Counted from the stretch's first letter, positions 52,929 to 62,591 are shown. The stretch: DNA of 64,000 nucleotides from Cupriavidus numazuensis (GCF_905397435.1 NZ_CAJPVI010000038.1:1-64000), one strand, 5' to 3'. Numbers and translations: made by a program. Notes: a model not told the origin generated them from the sequence alone.

Positions 52929-54833
52929 ATGAAGCCACTCAGCCAACAGGCAGGAAGCCGCGCAGCGGCGAACGGCTGCAAAGGCCACGCTGCACGCGAT
53001 CACAGGCGCCTGCGCCTGACCGCGCTGGCCACACTGACCATGACCTGCGTCTGGCTCGCCAGCGAACAAGCGCAGGCAGCGGATGAAGCCAGCACCGCCA
53101 CCAACGGCGGCGCCAGCGCCAACCAGCCGATGAAGCTGGCCGCCAATGGTCCCATCCAGCTCATGATCGGCGCAGCAGCTACGCCGGCCGCGCCTGCCGA
53201 CAGCGGTGCCAGCCGCGGCCCGAGCTGCACCGGCGCCGCCGCCGAACCGGAACAGGTAACCGTGCCAGTCGGCAAATCGCGCATGCTGCCGCTGCCCGAG
53301 CCCGTACGTACCCGCACGCTCGGTAATCCCAGTGTGGTGCAAGCCATGCTCGTGGCACCGCAAACACTTTATCTGCTCGGTCTCGAAGTCGGCACGACGA
53401 ACATGATCGTCCAGGGCAAGAGCGGCCGCTGCACGATCATCGACGTCATGGTCGGAGCCGACCCGGGCGGATTGCAGAGCGCCGTGCATTCCCTGTTGCC
53501 CAGTGCAAAAGGGGTCCGCGTGGCCGCCGCGGCCGACAGCCTGGTCCTGAGCGGCAACGTGCCCGACTCCACCACGGCGCAGCAAGTCGTCGACATCGCC
53601 AACGCCTTCGTCATGCGGCAGACCCGCAGCCCGCTGCAGGCACCCGCACAGCAACTCGGCGGCCCCCCGGGTCAGTCTGGCGGCTTCAGCATGGGCGGTG
53701 GCAGCATGCTTCCGGTCGGCGGCGCCGCCTCGTCCACTGGCCTGCCGTTGCGTAGCCCGCGCGTCATCAACATGATGACCGTCGATTCGCCGCAGCAGGT
53801 GATGCTCGAAGTCAAAGTGGCCGAAGTGTCGAAGACGCTCATTGACCAGTTCGGCGCTGCCGTCAATGTCAACGGGGCCTTTGGCAGCTGGAGCTTTGGC
53901 CTGCTGGCAAACTTCTTGTCGGGTGGTGCCGCCGCACTCACCGGCATCAAGAGCAACAACCTGCCGTTTGCCTTCCAGCTCGATGCGCAGAAGACGGACA
54001 ACCTCGTCAAGATCCTGGCCGAACCGAACCTGATGGCGATCAGCGGTCAGGAAGCCAGCTTCCTGGCCGGTGGCAAGATCTTCATTCCCGTACCGCAAAG
54101 CTCAGGCTCCGGCGGCGCGGTGGTCGTCACGCTGCAGGAAGAGACCTTCGGTGTCGGCCTGAAATTCACGCCGACGGTCATGGCCAACGGTCGCATCAAC
54201 CTGAAGGTGGCACCCGAAGTCTCGGAGCTGTCACCCACGGGCGTGTCGCTGACCGCACCCAACCTGAATGGTGTATCGATCCTGCCGCTGATCAACACCC
54301 GCCGCGCATCGACCACCTTGCAGGTAATGGATGGACAGAGCTTCGCCATCGGTGGCCTGATCAAGAGCAACGTGACGGGTGCCCTCAAGGCTCTCCCAGG
54401 CGCAGGGGAACTCCCGGTGCTTGGCAACCTGTTCCGAAGCACCAACTTCCAGCAGGACCGCAGCGAACTGGTCTTTGTCGTAACGCCGCGCCTGGTCAAG
54501 CCGCTGCCGGCCAACTATCCGCTGCCGACCGATACGTTCGGGCCGCCGATCAACGGCGAGGTCTACATCAACGGCAATATGGAAGGCCATCCTGTCAGCA
54601 AGCCGGTCAACCTGCCGCCTCCTGGCACTCCTCAGGCGCCCATGCCGGCTCCGATGCCCGCGCCCGCAGCGGCTCCGGCACCTGCACCGGTGACGCGCCT
54701 GCCTGACCCGCCCGCCGAGCCCGTGGCCGCTACGCCAGCAGTGTCTACGCCGGTCATCGAGCCAGCCGCAGTGGCAACCAGCATCGATGCTGCGGCCGTG
54801 CCCGCGCTGCAAGCAGGCACGTCTACCCAGTGA
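52929..54833 (+). CDS. rcpA: Tad secretin (RcpA/CpaC)
   Basis: The 634-residue outer-membrane channel has a long signal region (cleavage near SEQAQA-ADEAS at about residue 55), the pilus-formation N-terminal domain (LPLPEPVRTRTLGNPSVVQA ... VGTTNMIVQG), a BON-like module (VRVAAAADSLVLSGNVPD) and the secretin core (QVMLEVKVAEVSKTL ... VGLKFTPTVMANGRI ... ELVFVVTPRLVKPL). The C-terminus adds an 80-residue Pro/Ala-rich tail. The ATG follows GGGGGAAATAAA. Confidence 0.95.
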   Translation: MKPLSQQAGSRAAANGCKGHAARDHRRLRLTALATLTMTCVWLASEQAQAADEASTATNGGASANQPMKLAANGPIQLMIGAAATPAAPADSGASRGPSCTGAAAEPEQVTVPVGKSRMLPLPEPVRTRTLGNPSVVQAMLVAPQTLYLLGLEVGTTNMIVQGKSGRCTIIDVMVGADPGGLQSAVHSLLPSAKGVRVAAAADSLVLSGNVPDSTTAQQVVDIANAFVMRQTRSPLQAPAQQLGGPPGQSGGFSMGGGSMLPVGGAASSTGLPLRSPRVINMMTVDSPQQVMLEVKVAEVSKTLIDQFGAAVNVNGAFGSWSFGLLANFLSGGAAALTGIKSNNLPFAFQLDAQKTDNLVKILAEPNLMAISGQEASFLAGGKIFIPVPQSSGSGGAVVVTLQEETFGVGLKFTPTVMANGRINLKVAPEVSELSPTGVSLTAPNLNGVSILPLINTRRASTTLQVMDGQSFAIGGLIKSNVTGALKALPGAGELPVLGNLFRSTNFQQDRSELVFVVTPRLVKPLPANYPLPTDTFGPPINGEVYINGNMEGHPVSKPVNLPPPGTPQAPMPAPMPAPAAAPAPAPVTRLPDPPAEPVAATPAVSTPVIEPAAVATSIDAAAVPALQAGTSTQ

Positions 54834-54847
54834 CCAGGAGAACGATC

Positions 54848-55165
54848 ATGACCACGCTGAAACACGCCGCTCGATTCGCCCGGCCCGTCGCAATGCTGTC
54901 TGCACTCACCAGCCTGCTCCTACTGGGCGGATGCATGAACTCGACGCCACGCTATGACGCACAGTTCGGCGATGCCCTGCGTACGCTGCGCGCCATGCAG
55001 ACCATCGATCCCAATGCTTCGGCCAATACGGATCCGGTCACGGGCGTCGACGGACGCGCGGCAACGTATGCGATGGACCGCTATGGCCAGTCTTTCCGCA
55101 ACCCGCCGGTGGAGAGCAACCCGTTCGTCATTGGCGTCGGCAGCGGCAGCAACGGCTCACCCTGA
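54848..55165 (+). CDS. Short Tad-locus lipoprotein in the CpaD position
   Basis: The 105-residue product has a lipoprotein signal with lipobox LLGGC at about residue 29. The mature 75 residues (RYDAQFGDALRTLRAMQTIDP ... DGRAATYAMDRYGQSFRNPP) have no family I can name, though similar short proteins occupy this place in Burkholderiales Tad loci. It may serve as a small pilotin-like or CpaD-like factor for the secretin. AGGAG lies 7 bases before the ATG, which is 15 bases past the secretin stop. Confidence 0.8.
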   Translation: MTTLKHAARFARPVAMLSALTSLLLLGGCMNSTPRYDAQFGDALRTLRAMQTIDPNASANTDPVTGVDGRAATYAMDRYGQSFRNPPVESNPFVIGVGSGSNGSP

Positions 55166-55213
55166 GCATCGCAAGACACGTATCGGAAACCGGTATTCAC
55201 AAGGGGTAGCAAG

Positions 55214-56422
55214 ATGGCAAAGCTCTTACTGATCTCGGCAGACGAGACGTGTGCCCGCCAGTTGGCGGCATTGGCCGGGCAGGTTCGCACCACGCGGCAG
55301 GTACGAATGGTCTGCGCCACGCCCGAAGCAGCGCTCGCCACGCAGGGGCTGATTCATCCGGCTGATTTCGTCGTGCTGCAGGCCGATGACTTCAGCCCTG
55401 CCTTGCTGGACAAGCTGCGCCAGCGCTTTCACGACCCCGATGACATGCCCTGCATGCTCGTCACGCAGGCGCCAGGCGCGGACTTGCTGATGCGCGCCAT
55501 GCGGGCGGGCGTTCGAAGCGTGCAATGCTGGCCGCCAGAGGAACGCGAGTTCTGCAACGAACTGGAGCGGCTGGCCAGCAAGAACGCCGCAGGTGCCGAG
55601 AGCGAAGCGCACACCATGGCCTTCGTGTCATGCAAGGGTGGCAGCGGCACGACGTTCACCGCGTCGAACTTCGCTTACGCGCTGGCTGCGCTACGTGGCA
55701 AGCGCGTGCTCCTCGTGGACCTGGTGCAGCAGTTCGGCGATGCAGCCTTCCTCGTCACCGACAAGACGCCACCCGCCACGCTCGCAGACCTGTGCGCCCA
55801 GGTCGACCGGCTCGACTTGGCCCTGCTCGACGCGTGCATCACACATGCACATCCCAACTTCGACGTCATCGCCGGCGCGGGCGATCCGGTGCGTGCCGGC
55901 GAGATTAAAGGCGTGCACATGAAGCACATCCTGGAGCTGGTGCGGCCCGTGTATGACGTACTGATCTTCGACATCGGCCAGGACATCAACCCGTCTTCGA
56001 TTGTCGTGCTCGACCAGAGCGACACCATCTATCCGGTGCTGCAACCGAGCCTGCCCTATCTGCGGGCCGGCCGCCTGCTGATGAGCATGCTGCGCTCGCT
56101 GGGCTACCCGTCTGACCGCCTGCATATCGTCGTCAATCAGTTCGAGAAACATGCTGCGGTCACCATCCGCACGCTCGAGGACGCCTTGGGGGCCGAGGTG
56201 CGCCATCTTGTGCCGCTCGATGCGAAGGCTGCCCGCGATTCGGCCAATCAGGGCGTACCAGCATTGCAGCTGTCTCCGAACAGCTCGATTTCTCGTGCCA
56301 TGAAAGAAATGGTCGATGCCCTCTACCCCACCGCGGCAAAGAAGGACAGCGGACTGCTGGGCCGGCTACTGGGGCAGGGATCGAACGTCATGCGGCTGCC
56401 CGGAGCAGAAAAGCACGCGTGA
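55214..56422 (+). CDS. tadZ: Pilus localisation ATPase TadZ/CpaE
   Basis: The 402-residue protein has an N-terminal receiver-like domain (residues about 1-120) without an obvious phosphorylation site, then a MinD/ParA-like ATPase: the deviant Walker A is KGGSGTT (Lys141-Thr147). IFDIGQDINPSSIVVLDQSD covers the switch II area. TadZ sets the polar site of pilus assembly. AGGGG precedes the ATG. Confidence 0.93.
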   Translation: MAKLLLISADETCARQLAALAGQVRTTRQVRMVCATPEAALATQGLIHPADFVVLQADDFSPALLDKLRQRFHDPDDMPCMLVTQAPGADLLMRAMRAGVRSVQCWPPEEREFCNELERLASKNAAGAESEAHTMAFVSCKGGSGTTFTASNFAYALAALRGKRVLLVDLVQQFGDAAFLVTDKTPPATLADLCAQVDRLDLALLDACITHAHPNFDVIAGAGDPVRAGEIKGVHMKHILELVRPVYDVLIFDIGQDINPSSIVVLDQSDTIYPVLQPSLPYLRAGRLLMSMLRSLGYPSDRLHIVVNQFEKHAAVTIRTLEDALGAEVRHLVPLDAKAARDSANQGVPALQLSPNSSISRAMKEMVDALYPTAAKKDSGLLGRLLGQGSNVMRLPGAEKHA

Positions 56423-56461
56423 TAAGACCTGCAAGCATTTGACATCCTGTGGAGAATGAAC

Positions 56462-57835
56462 ATGTCTTTGCGCGAACAACTCTATGAACGAGCCGGCGAA
56501 ACGCTCTCGGAGCGTGTGAACGCGACGGTGCCCGCCACAGGTGTCCCCAACCCTTCCAGCGCAGCGTATCAACAGCTCAAGCTCGAGATTCACGAGGCCA
56601 TCATCGAACGGGTCGAACTGGACAAGCTCCAGCATCTTTCCCCGGAGCAGGTGAAGCGGGAACTGGGCATCCAGGTCGAACGCATCATCGAGGAACGCAG
56701 CATCCCGGTCAATGAATCGGAGCGCAAGCGCCTGGTTTCGGACGTGCGGGACGAGATGCTCGGCTTCGGCCCGCTCGAGCCGTTGCTCACGGACCCTTCC
56801 GTTTCGGACATCCTCGTCAACACATCGAAGCAGGTCTACGTCGAACGCCGCGGCAAGCTCGAACTGACCGACGTGACCTTTCACAACGATGCGCACCTGA
56901 TGAAGATCATCGACAAGATGGTGTCGCGCGTCGGCAGGCGTATCGATGAGTCCAGCCCCATGGTCGATGCCCGCTTGCCGGACGGTTCCCGGGTCAACGC
57001 GATCATTCCGCCCTCCGCAGTCGATGGCCCGCTGCTCTCGATCCGGCGCTTCTCAGCCAATCCGCTGATGATCAAGGACCTGATCGAACTGCAAACGCTG
57101 ACGCCGCCCATGGGTCAGCTGATCGAAGCCATGGTCAAGGCCAAGCTCAACATCCTGATCTCGGGAGGTACCGGCTCAGGCAAGACGACCATGCTCAACA
57201 TCTTGTCCGGCTTCATTCCCGCCAACGAGCGCATTGTCACCATTGAAGACGCCGCGGAACTGCAACTGCGCCAGGAACATGTGCTGCGCCTGGAGACCCG
57301 GCCGGCAAACATCGAAGGGCGCGGCGAAATCACCCAACGCGCCTTGGTCAGGAACGCGCTGCGGATGCGCCCCGACCGCATCATCCTCGGCGAAGTGCGC
57401 GGCGCTGAAGCGCTCGACATGCTGCATGCCATGAACACCGGCCACGAAGGGTCGCTCGCCACCATCCACGCCAACACGCCGCGCGATGCACTGACCCGGC
57501 TCGAGAACATGGTCAGCATGGCTGGTCTGTCGCTGCCGCCGAAGACGATGCGCCAGCAGATCACGTCTGCCATCACAGTGATCCTCCAGGTCTCGCGCCT
57601 CACCGACGGGCGCCGCAAGCTGATGAGCATTCAGGAGATCACGGGCATGGAAAGCGACGTGGTCAATATGCAGGAGATCTTCACGTTCAAACGCACCGGT
57701 GTCGACCACGAAGGCCGCGTCAAGGGCTACTTCTGTGCCACGGGCGTTCGGCCACACTTCTCCGAGCGCCTCGCAGCGTTCGGCCTCAGCGTGCCGGAGC
57801 GGCTGTTCGAGCCTTCGGTCCGCTACGACGTCTGA
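56462..57835 (+). CDS. tadA: Tad secretion ATPase TadA/CpaF
   Basis: The 457-residue hexameric ATPase powers Flp pilus assembly. Walker A is SGGTGSGKTT (Lys241), followed by VTIEDAAELQL (Asp box), the His-box region GHEGSLATIHANTPRDAL and LGEVRGAEALDML (Walker B area). I chose ATG 56462 because GGAG lies 7 bases upstream; an ATG at 56456 is too close to that site. It belongs to the archaeal/GspE-type family branch used by Tad systems. Confidence 0.96.
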   Translation: MSLREQLYERAGETLSERVNATVPATGVPNPSSAAYQQLKLEIHEAIIERVELDKLQHLSPEQVKRELGIQVERIIEERSIPVNESERKRLVSDVRDEMLGFGPLEPLLTDPSVSDILVNTSKQVYVERRGKLELTDVTFHNDAHLMKIIDKMVSRVGRRIDESSPMVDARLPDGSRVNAIIPPSAVDGPLLSIRRFSANPLMIKDLIELQTLTPPMGQLIEAMVKAKLNILISGGTGSGKTTMLNILSGFIPANERIVTIEDAAELQLRQEHVLRLETRPANIEGRGEITQRALVRNALRMRPDRIILGEVRGAEALDMLHAMNTGHEGSLATIHANTPRDALTRLENMVSMAGLSLPPKTMRQQITSAITVILQVSRLTDGRRKLMSIQEITGMESDVVNMQEIFTFKRTGVDHEGRVKGYFCATGVRPHFSERLAAFGLSVPERLFEPSVRYDV

Positions 57836-57865
57836 CGCCGCCAGCCCAGTGCAGGAGAACCTGTC

Positions 57866-58840
57866 ATGAACACCACCTTTCTTGGCTTCGCCCTGGCTCT
57901 GTTTGTCGCGCTGCTGATGCTGATGATCGGGGGCTACCATTGGTGGAACACGCACCACGGCGCCAGCGCCAGGCGATTCGGCCGCCGGCTGCGCGCCGCC
58001 TCGGAGGCGGCCTGGGAGAGCGACGCGCCTGTGATCAGCAAGGTACGCACCCTGGGCGGTGCGGCGTGGTTTTCCAACCTGCTGAAGAAGCTTCCGCGCG
58101 TACATACCCTGGACCGACTCCTGATTCAATCCGGCCTGCTCTGGACCGTATCGGCCTTCCTCTTCATGACGCTGGTGCCGCCCGTGGGGGTGATGCTGGT
58201 GGCGATGATGCTCGGACTGCCTGCGCCGGTCACGATGGCGCTGACGCTCGCCTGGCTGCCGGTGCCACTCTGGTACGTCATGCGCAAGCGACAGCGTCGA
58301 CTTCAGCGAATCGAAATGCAACTACCGGAAGGGGCGGACCTGATCAGCCGCGCATTGCGCGCGGGCCACTCCTTCTCCAGTGCGTTGGATATGGCTGGAA
58401 GCGAACTGCCCGAACCGCTTGGCGCGGAGCTCCGCGTGACGTTTGACGAAATCAACTATGGCGTCTCCATGCATGACGCCCTGACCAACCTTGCCATGCG
58501 GGCGCCGCTGCCCGATCTGCGCTACCTGGTCATTGCCGTACTGATCCAGCGTGAGGCAGGCGGCAACCTGGCCGAAATCCTTGGCAACGTCAGCCGCATC
58601 ATCCGCGAACGCATGAAGCTGGCCGGGCAGGTTCGTGTGCTGTCGGCGGAAGGCAGATTGTCCGGCGTGATCCTCGCGCTGATGCCCTTCGGCGTCGCTG
58701 GCGCCATGTACCTGATGAATCCCGAGTTCCTGATGCCGCTGTGGACCGACCCGGTCGGCCCCTGGATCCTGGGCTATGCGTTCTCGCTGCTGGTGATGGG
58801 ACTCATCTGGATGCGCAGGATCGTACGGATTCACGTCTAG
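57866..58840 (+). CDS. tadB: Tad inner-membrane protein TadB
   Basis: The 324-residue platform protein has an N-terminal helix, further membrane helices near residues 90-130 and a T2SSF domain (PEGADLISRALRAGHSFSSAL ... NLAEILGNVSRIIRERMKL), with a closing helix pair at the C-terminus. It pairs with TadC to form the assembly platform. GGAG precedes the ATG. Confidence 0.93.
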   Translation: MNTTFLGFALALFVALLMLMIGGYHWWNTHHGASARRFGRRLRAASEAAWESDAPVISKVRTLGGAAWFSNLLKKLPRVHTLDRLLIQSGLLWTVSAFLFMTLVPPVGVMLVAMMLGLPAPVTMALTLAWLPVPLWYVMRKRQRRLQRIEMQLPEGADLISRALRAGHSFSSALDMAGSELPEPLGAELRVTFDEINYGVSMHDALTNLAMRAPLPDLRYLVIAVLIQREAGGNLAEILGNVSRIIRERMKLAGQVRVLSAEGRLSGVILALMPFGVAGAMYLMNPEFLMPLWTDPVGPWILGYAFSLLVMGLIWMRRIVRIHV

Positions 58841-58886
58841 CCGCCAGGCCTAACGATACGGAGGATGGGCCACGCCCAGCGCAATC

Positions 58887-59846
58887 ATGAAAATTGAGCA
58901 AATCATCATCCTGGGCCTGACGTTTGTTCTGACTTTCGGCGTGACGCTTGCTGTCATGTGGCTATTGCAACCGGATTCACTGCGAAAGCGCATCACACAG
59001 GTCCTGCAAGCCCCGAACACCGTGGAGGGATCCCCTTCAGAGCAGCCAAGGGAAGACTGGCTCCAGGCCCTGAGCCGGATGTCCAAACCGCTGGCCAAGC
59101 TTTCGCTACCCAGCGAAGGGTGGGACAACTCGGCGATCCGCACGCGTTTCATGACGGCCGGCTGGCGCAATCCTGCAGCCATCGCCGTCTACTTCGGTGC
59201 CAAGACTGTGCTGGCCGTGGCCTTGCCTGCGCTGCTGTTCACGCTGATGCCCCCCGCCTGGAACGAGGACAGCCCGCGTTTGCTGCCAACCGCCATGCTG
59301 GGCGCCGCCATCGTTGGCTTCTACCTGCCCGACCTGGTTATGCGCCGCAGGATCTGGCTCAGGCAACGGCAGATCTTCGAGACCTTCCCAGACGCCCTGG
59401 ACCTGATCATGGTCTGCGTCGAAGCCGGTCTTGCGCTCGACGCCGCACTGCTGAAGGTAGTGGAAGAGTTCCGGCGTGAGCGCAATGCACTTGGAGACGA
59501 ACTCGAACTTCTCGTGCTCGAACTGCGCGCCGGCCTGCCACGCGAAAAGGCCCTGCGTAACCTGGCACTGCGCACCGGCGTGGAAGACGTCGACATGCTG
59601 GTGAGCATGCTGATACAGGCCGATCGCTTCGGCACGAGCGTAGCCGATTCCCTGCGCGTGCACGCCGACTCCTTGCGCGTCAAACGCCGTCAGCGTGCCG
59701 AGGAAATGGCAGCAAAAATTGCCGTGAAGCTGCTCTTCCCGCTGATCTTCTTCATCATGCCGTCGCTGATGGTTGTGCTGCTTGGCTCGCCTGCGCTGGG
59801 CTTCTATCGGACGCTGATGCCGGCAATGATGGGAGCGGGCAACTGA
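58887..59846 (+). CDS. tadC: Tad inner-membrane protein TadC
   Basis: The 319-residue protein has an N-terminal helix (IIILGLTFVLTFGVTLAVMWLL), middle helices near residues 105-155 and a T2SSF domain (FPDALDLIMVCVEAGLALDAAL ... LLIQ-like region SMLIQADRFGTSVADSL) with a final membrane helix. The nearest GGAGG is 21 bases upstream of the ATG, unusually far; it directly precedes an out-of-frame ATG (58865) that opens an 10-codon frame ending at 58897 across the tadC start. That may couple translation. Confidence 0.92.
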   Translation: MKIEQIIILGLTFVLTFGVTLAVMWLLQPDSLRKRITQVLQAPNTVEGSPSEQPREDWLQALSRMSKPLAKLSLPSEGWDNSAIRTRFMTAGWRNPAAIAVYFGAKTVLAVALPALLFTLMPPAWNEDSPRLLPTAMLGAAIVGFYLPDLVMRRRIWLRQRQIFETFPDALDLIMVCVEAGLALDAALLKVVEEFRRERNALGDELELLVLELRAGLPREKALRNLALRTGVEDVDMLVSMLIQADRFGTSVADSLRVHADSLRVKRRQRAEEMAAKIAVKLLFPLIFFIMPSLMVVLLGSPALGFYRTLMPAMMGAGN

Positions 59847-59896
59847 CGGCGGCGAGTCTGCCTTGCTCGATTGACGCGAACCAGAGGGAGCCTGCC

Positions 59897-60388
59897 ATGC
59901 CGAACCGCAGATTCATACCGTCACTACGGCGCCGGCGCCACGACACCGGTGCCAGCGCCGTGGAGTTCGCACTGGTGGCGCCAATCTTCTTCCTTCTGCT
60001 CTTCTCGATCGCCGACTTCGGCATGATGATGTTCGCCAATCTCACCATGCAGAACGCGGTGCGCGAGGGCGCGCGCTTTGCTGTGACAGGCCAGACGACC
60101 CTGGACCCTGCCGACACGTCCTCACAACGCTTCCAGGCCGTCCAACAGAAGATCCACGACAGTTCGCTGGGGATCTACGACATGTCCAACGCGTCGATCA
60201 CAACCTGGGTCAACGGCAGCACCACTCCGCAGTCCAGTGGTGCCGGCATGTACGGTAATGCCGGTGACCTGGTCGTGATCGAGGTCGACTGCTCGTGGCC
60301 GTTGCTGACTCCTGTGGTAGCGGCCTTCTTCCCCAGTGGCAAGTACACCTTCAAGGTGGCTGCCACCATGCGCAACGAGGCCTTCTGA
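59897..60388 (+). CDS. tadE: TadE-like minor pseudopilin
   Basis: The 163-residue protein has a basic leader and the TadE motif GASAVEFALVAPIFFLLLFSI with Glu at +5 after a Gly/Ala processing site, as in substrates of the Tad peptidase. The mature part carries a single hydrophobic helix and a beta-rich tail. It primes or caps the Flp filament. GAGGGAG precedes the ATG. Its stop overlaps the next start (TGATG). Confidence 0.92.
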   Translation: MPNRRFIPSLRRRRHDTGASAVEFALVAPIFFLLLFSIADFGMMMFANLTMQNAVREGARFAVTGQTTLDPADTSSQRFQAVQQKIHDSSLGIYDMSNASITTWVNGSTTPQSSGAGMYGNAGDLVVIEVDCSWPLLTPVVAAFFPSGKYTFKVAATMRNEAF

Positions 60389-61014
60389 TGAGACCCACCC
60401 GCCCCAATCGGTACAGGAAGGCGGCCCGTGGCGTCGCGGCCGTCGAGATGGGCATCCTGCTGCCGATCCTGATCTTCCTCACGCTGCCCGTGATCGACTT
60501 CGCCCGCGCCATCCAGGCGAACCTGATCCTGGTGAACCTTACCCGTGAAGGCGCAAGCCTCGCCTCGCGCTCTTCGACCTATACGCCGCAGGCAATCATG
60601 AATTCGCTGGCGGCCACGACGCCACCGTTGAAGATGCCAGGGCAAGGGATGATCTATATCACCAAGATCATGGGGTATTGCGAGACTAGCGGATGCGCAC
60701 CGCGGAATATCGTGCTGGAACAGCATCATTGGCTACAGGGCTGGAAGCAGGCTGGGGGGTCGGCGCCAGCCAGTCGAGTCTGGGGCTGTGGCAGTGGCGG
60801 GGGTAGCTGGATCACCGATGGCAGCTGCAGCGGCATCCCCACGGGCAAGAATGCCCCGACCGCCAACGCCATGACCGGGTCGCTTCACGACGGCGATGTG
60901 GTCTATGTGGTCGAGACGTACTACAGCTTCGACATGCTGTTCAAAGGCCTCACGATGAGTGGCATGTCCATGCCTACCCTCGGACCCAACCTCTATTCGG
61001 TTACCGCATTCTGA
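60388..61014 (+). CDS. Second TadE/TadF-like pseudopilin
   Basis: The 208-residue protein also has the pseudopilin plan: basic leader, then RGVAAVEMGILLPILIFLTLPVIDF with Glu at +5. The tail is longer and contains four cysteines and Gly/Ser-rich loops (WGCGSGGGSWITDGSCSG). It fills the TadF slot next to TadE. The start overlaps the tadE stop at 60388, so the two are coupled. Confidence 0.88.
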   Translation: MRPTRPNRYRKAARGVAAVEMGILLPILIFLTLPVIDFARAIQANLILVNLTREGASLASRSSTYTPQAIMNSLAATTPPLKMPGQGMIYITKIMGYCETSGCAPRNIVLEQHHWLQGWKQAGGSAPASRVWGCGSGGGSWITDGSCSGIPTGKNAPTANAMTGSLHDGDVVYVVETYYSFDMLFKGLTMSGMSMPTLGPNLYSVTAF

Positions 61015-61033
61015 GCCACGCAAGGAGATCGCC

Positions 61034-62530
61034 ATGAAGCGCAAGCCACTCCATCGCAGAGACCGGGGCCAGATCACCATCATCGTTGGCACACTGATGA
61101 TAGGCCTCGTCGGCATCGTCGGACTCGCCATCGACGGCGGCATGGCGTATATCGTCAAGGCAAAGCTCAATGCGGCCGTCGACTCCGCTGCCGTCGCCGC
61201 AGCGCGGGCCGTCACCAACGGCACCAACCAGGCCGAGCAGACCGCCAGCGCGCGCCAGGCTGCGCAGGACTTCTTCGCCGCCAACTTCCCGTCCGGATAC
61301 CTGATGTCGACGCCCAAGCTGGGCGTGACAACGGTCGATTTCAATACGCCCACCGCCGGCGCGGTGACGATTGGCGTATCCGCCTCGGCCGACAAGCCGC
61401 TGAACCTGATGAAAGTGCTTGGCTTCGACAAGGTGGCAGTTGCCGCCAACTCGCAGACCATCCGCAGGGACCTCGACCTGATTTTCGTCATCGATTCGTC
61501 GGGTTCGATGGGGCCCGTCTGGAGCACGGTTCGCTCCAACGCCAACACGTTCCTGGACCAGTTCAGTCCCAGCACCGACCGTGTCGGGCTGGTGCATTTC
61601 TCGGCCGGTGCGGTCTCCGACATCGCGATCAACAAGGTACAGCGAGGATTCGACCGGCCGACCATGCAAGCCAAGATCACCAGCCTCAGCAATGGCGGCA
61701 ATACCAACTATGCCGAAGGGCTGTACCAGGCGCGGCAGCAACTCGACAGCATACTTCCGGTGAACCGGTCGAGCCTACGCGTGATCGTCTTCTTCTCCGA
61801 CGGGAAGCCGAATACGCTGGCTGCCTCATATCCGCTGACCGGCAGCACAAGTACCACAGTGACGACGGAAGTATGTACCGGCAAGAACGGAAAAAAGTGC
61901 GACTCCACAAGCACCAACCCTGCCGTCAAGAACATCACGTCCTGCGATGGCGGGGTGACGGCCACAGGCGGAATGAATGGCTTCTACATGCCTGATCAGC
62001 AGGCCACCAAGATGCCGGGCGCTTGTGCAAGCATTGGCATGACGAATGACACCACAAATAGCTCCACCTCATCGACCGTTGGCAGCGGCAAGGACGCTGT
62101 CACCACGACCGTTACCACCAGCGTTACGGCCAACTCGACCACGCCGACCAAGATGCCGCAGAACTACGACCTGCACTCGGCAACGGATTCCACCCAGACC
62201 TTCAAGATCGTTGGCAGCGAATCCATCGGGTCCGGCTACACCGTGGGATCGACCTTCAACAACACCAATGTCGCGAACGCCGCGATCAATGTGCCGCTGG
62301 AGATGGCTTCCTATCTGCGCAGCAAAGGAACCTATATCTTCACGCTCGGGCTCGACGGTAACGGCGGCTTCGATGAAGGCCTGCTGAAGAGCATGGCGAA
62401 TACGGCTGACTCAGGAAAGATGTACAACCCGAACCAGCCCAGCGGCATCTACTGCTACGCCAAGACCATCAACGACCTCAAGCCCTGCTTCTCCAAACTA
62501 GCCTCCGAAATCCTCCGCATTTCCAAGTAA
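61034..62530 (+). CDS. tadG: TadG-like vWA-domain pilus protein with Thr/Ser-rich insert
   Basis: The 498-residue protein has a TadE-like N-terminus (GQITIIVGTLMIGLVGIVGLAIDGG) and a von Willebrand A domain starting at about residue 150 (DLIFVIDSSGSMGPVWSTV, MIDAS DxSGS) and running to FFSDGKPNT near 260. Then a Thr/Ser/Lys-rich stretch of about 150 residues with four cysteines interrupts the domain (about 263-410). The vWA fold resumes at INVPLEMASYLRSKGTYIFTLG. It closes the operon before a terminator. AAGGAG precedes the ATG. Probably a surface or filament-tip protein; adhesion is inference. Confidence 0.85.
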   Translation: MKRKPLHRRDRGQITIIVGTLMIGLVGIVGLAIDGGMAYIVKAKLNAAVDSAAVAAARAVTNGTNQAEQTASARQAAQDFFAANFPSGYLMSTPKLGVTTVDFNTPTAGAVTIGVSASADKPLNLMKVLGFDKVAVAANSQTIRRDLDLIFVIDSSGSMGPVWSTVRSNANTFLDQFSPSTDRVGLVHFSAGAVSDIAINKVQRGFDRPTMQAKITSLSNGGNTNYAEGLYQARQQLDSILPVNRSSLRVIVFFSDGKPNTLAASYPLTGSTSTTVTTEVCTGKNGKKCDSTSTNPAVKNITSCDGGVTATGGMNGFYMPDQQATKMPGACASIGMTNDTTNSSTSSTVGSGKDAVTTTVTTSVTANSTTPTKMPQNYDLHSATDSTQTFKIVGSESIGSGYTVGSTFNNTNVANAAINVPLEMASYLRSKGTYIFTLGLDGNGGFDEGLLKSMANTADSGKMYNPNQPSGIYCYAKTINDLKPCFSKLASEILRISK

Positions 62531-62591
62531 GCGCCACCAGGCGCCAACCGAACCCACGGTGCCCTTGAGCACCGCAAGGGTTCCCCTTTTC

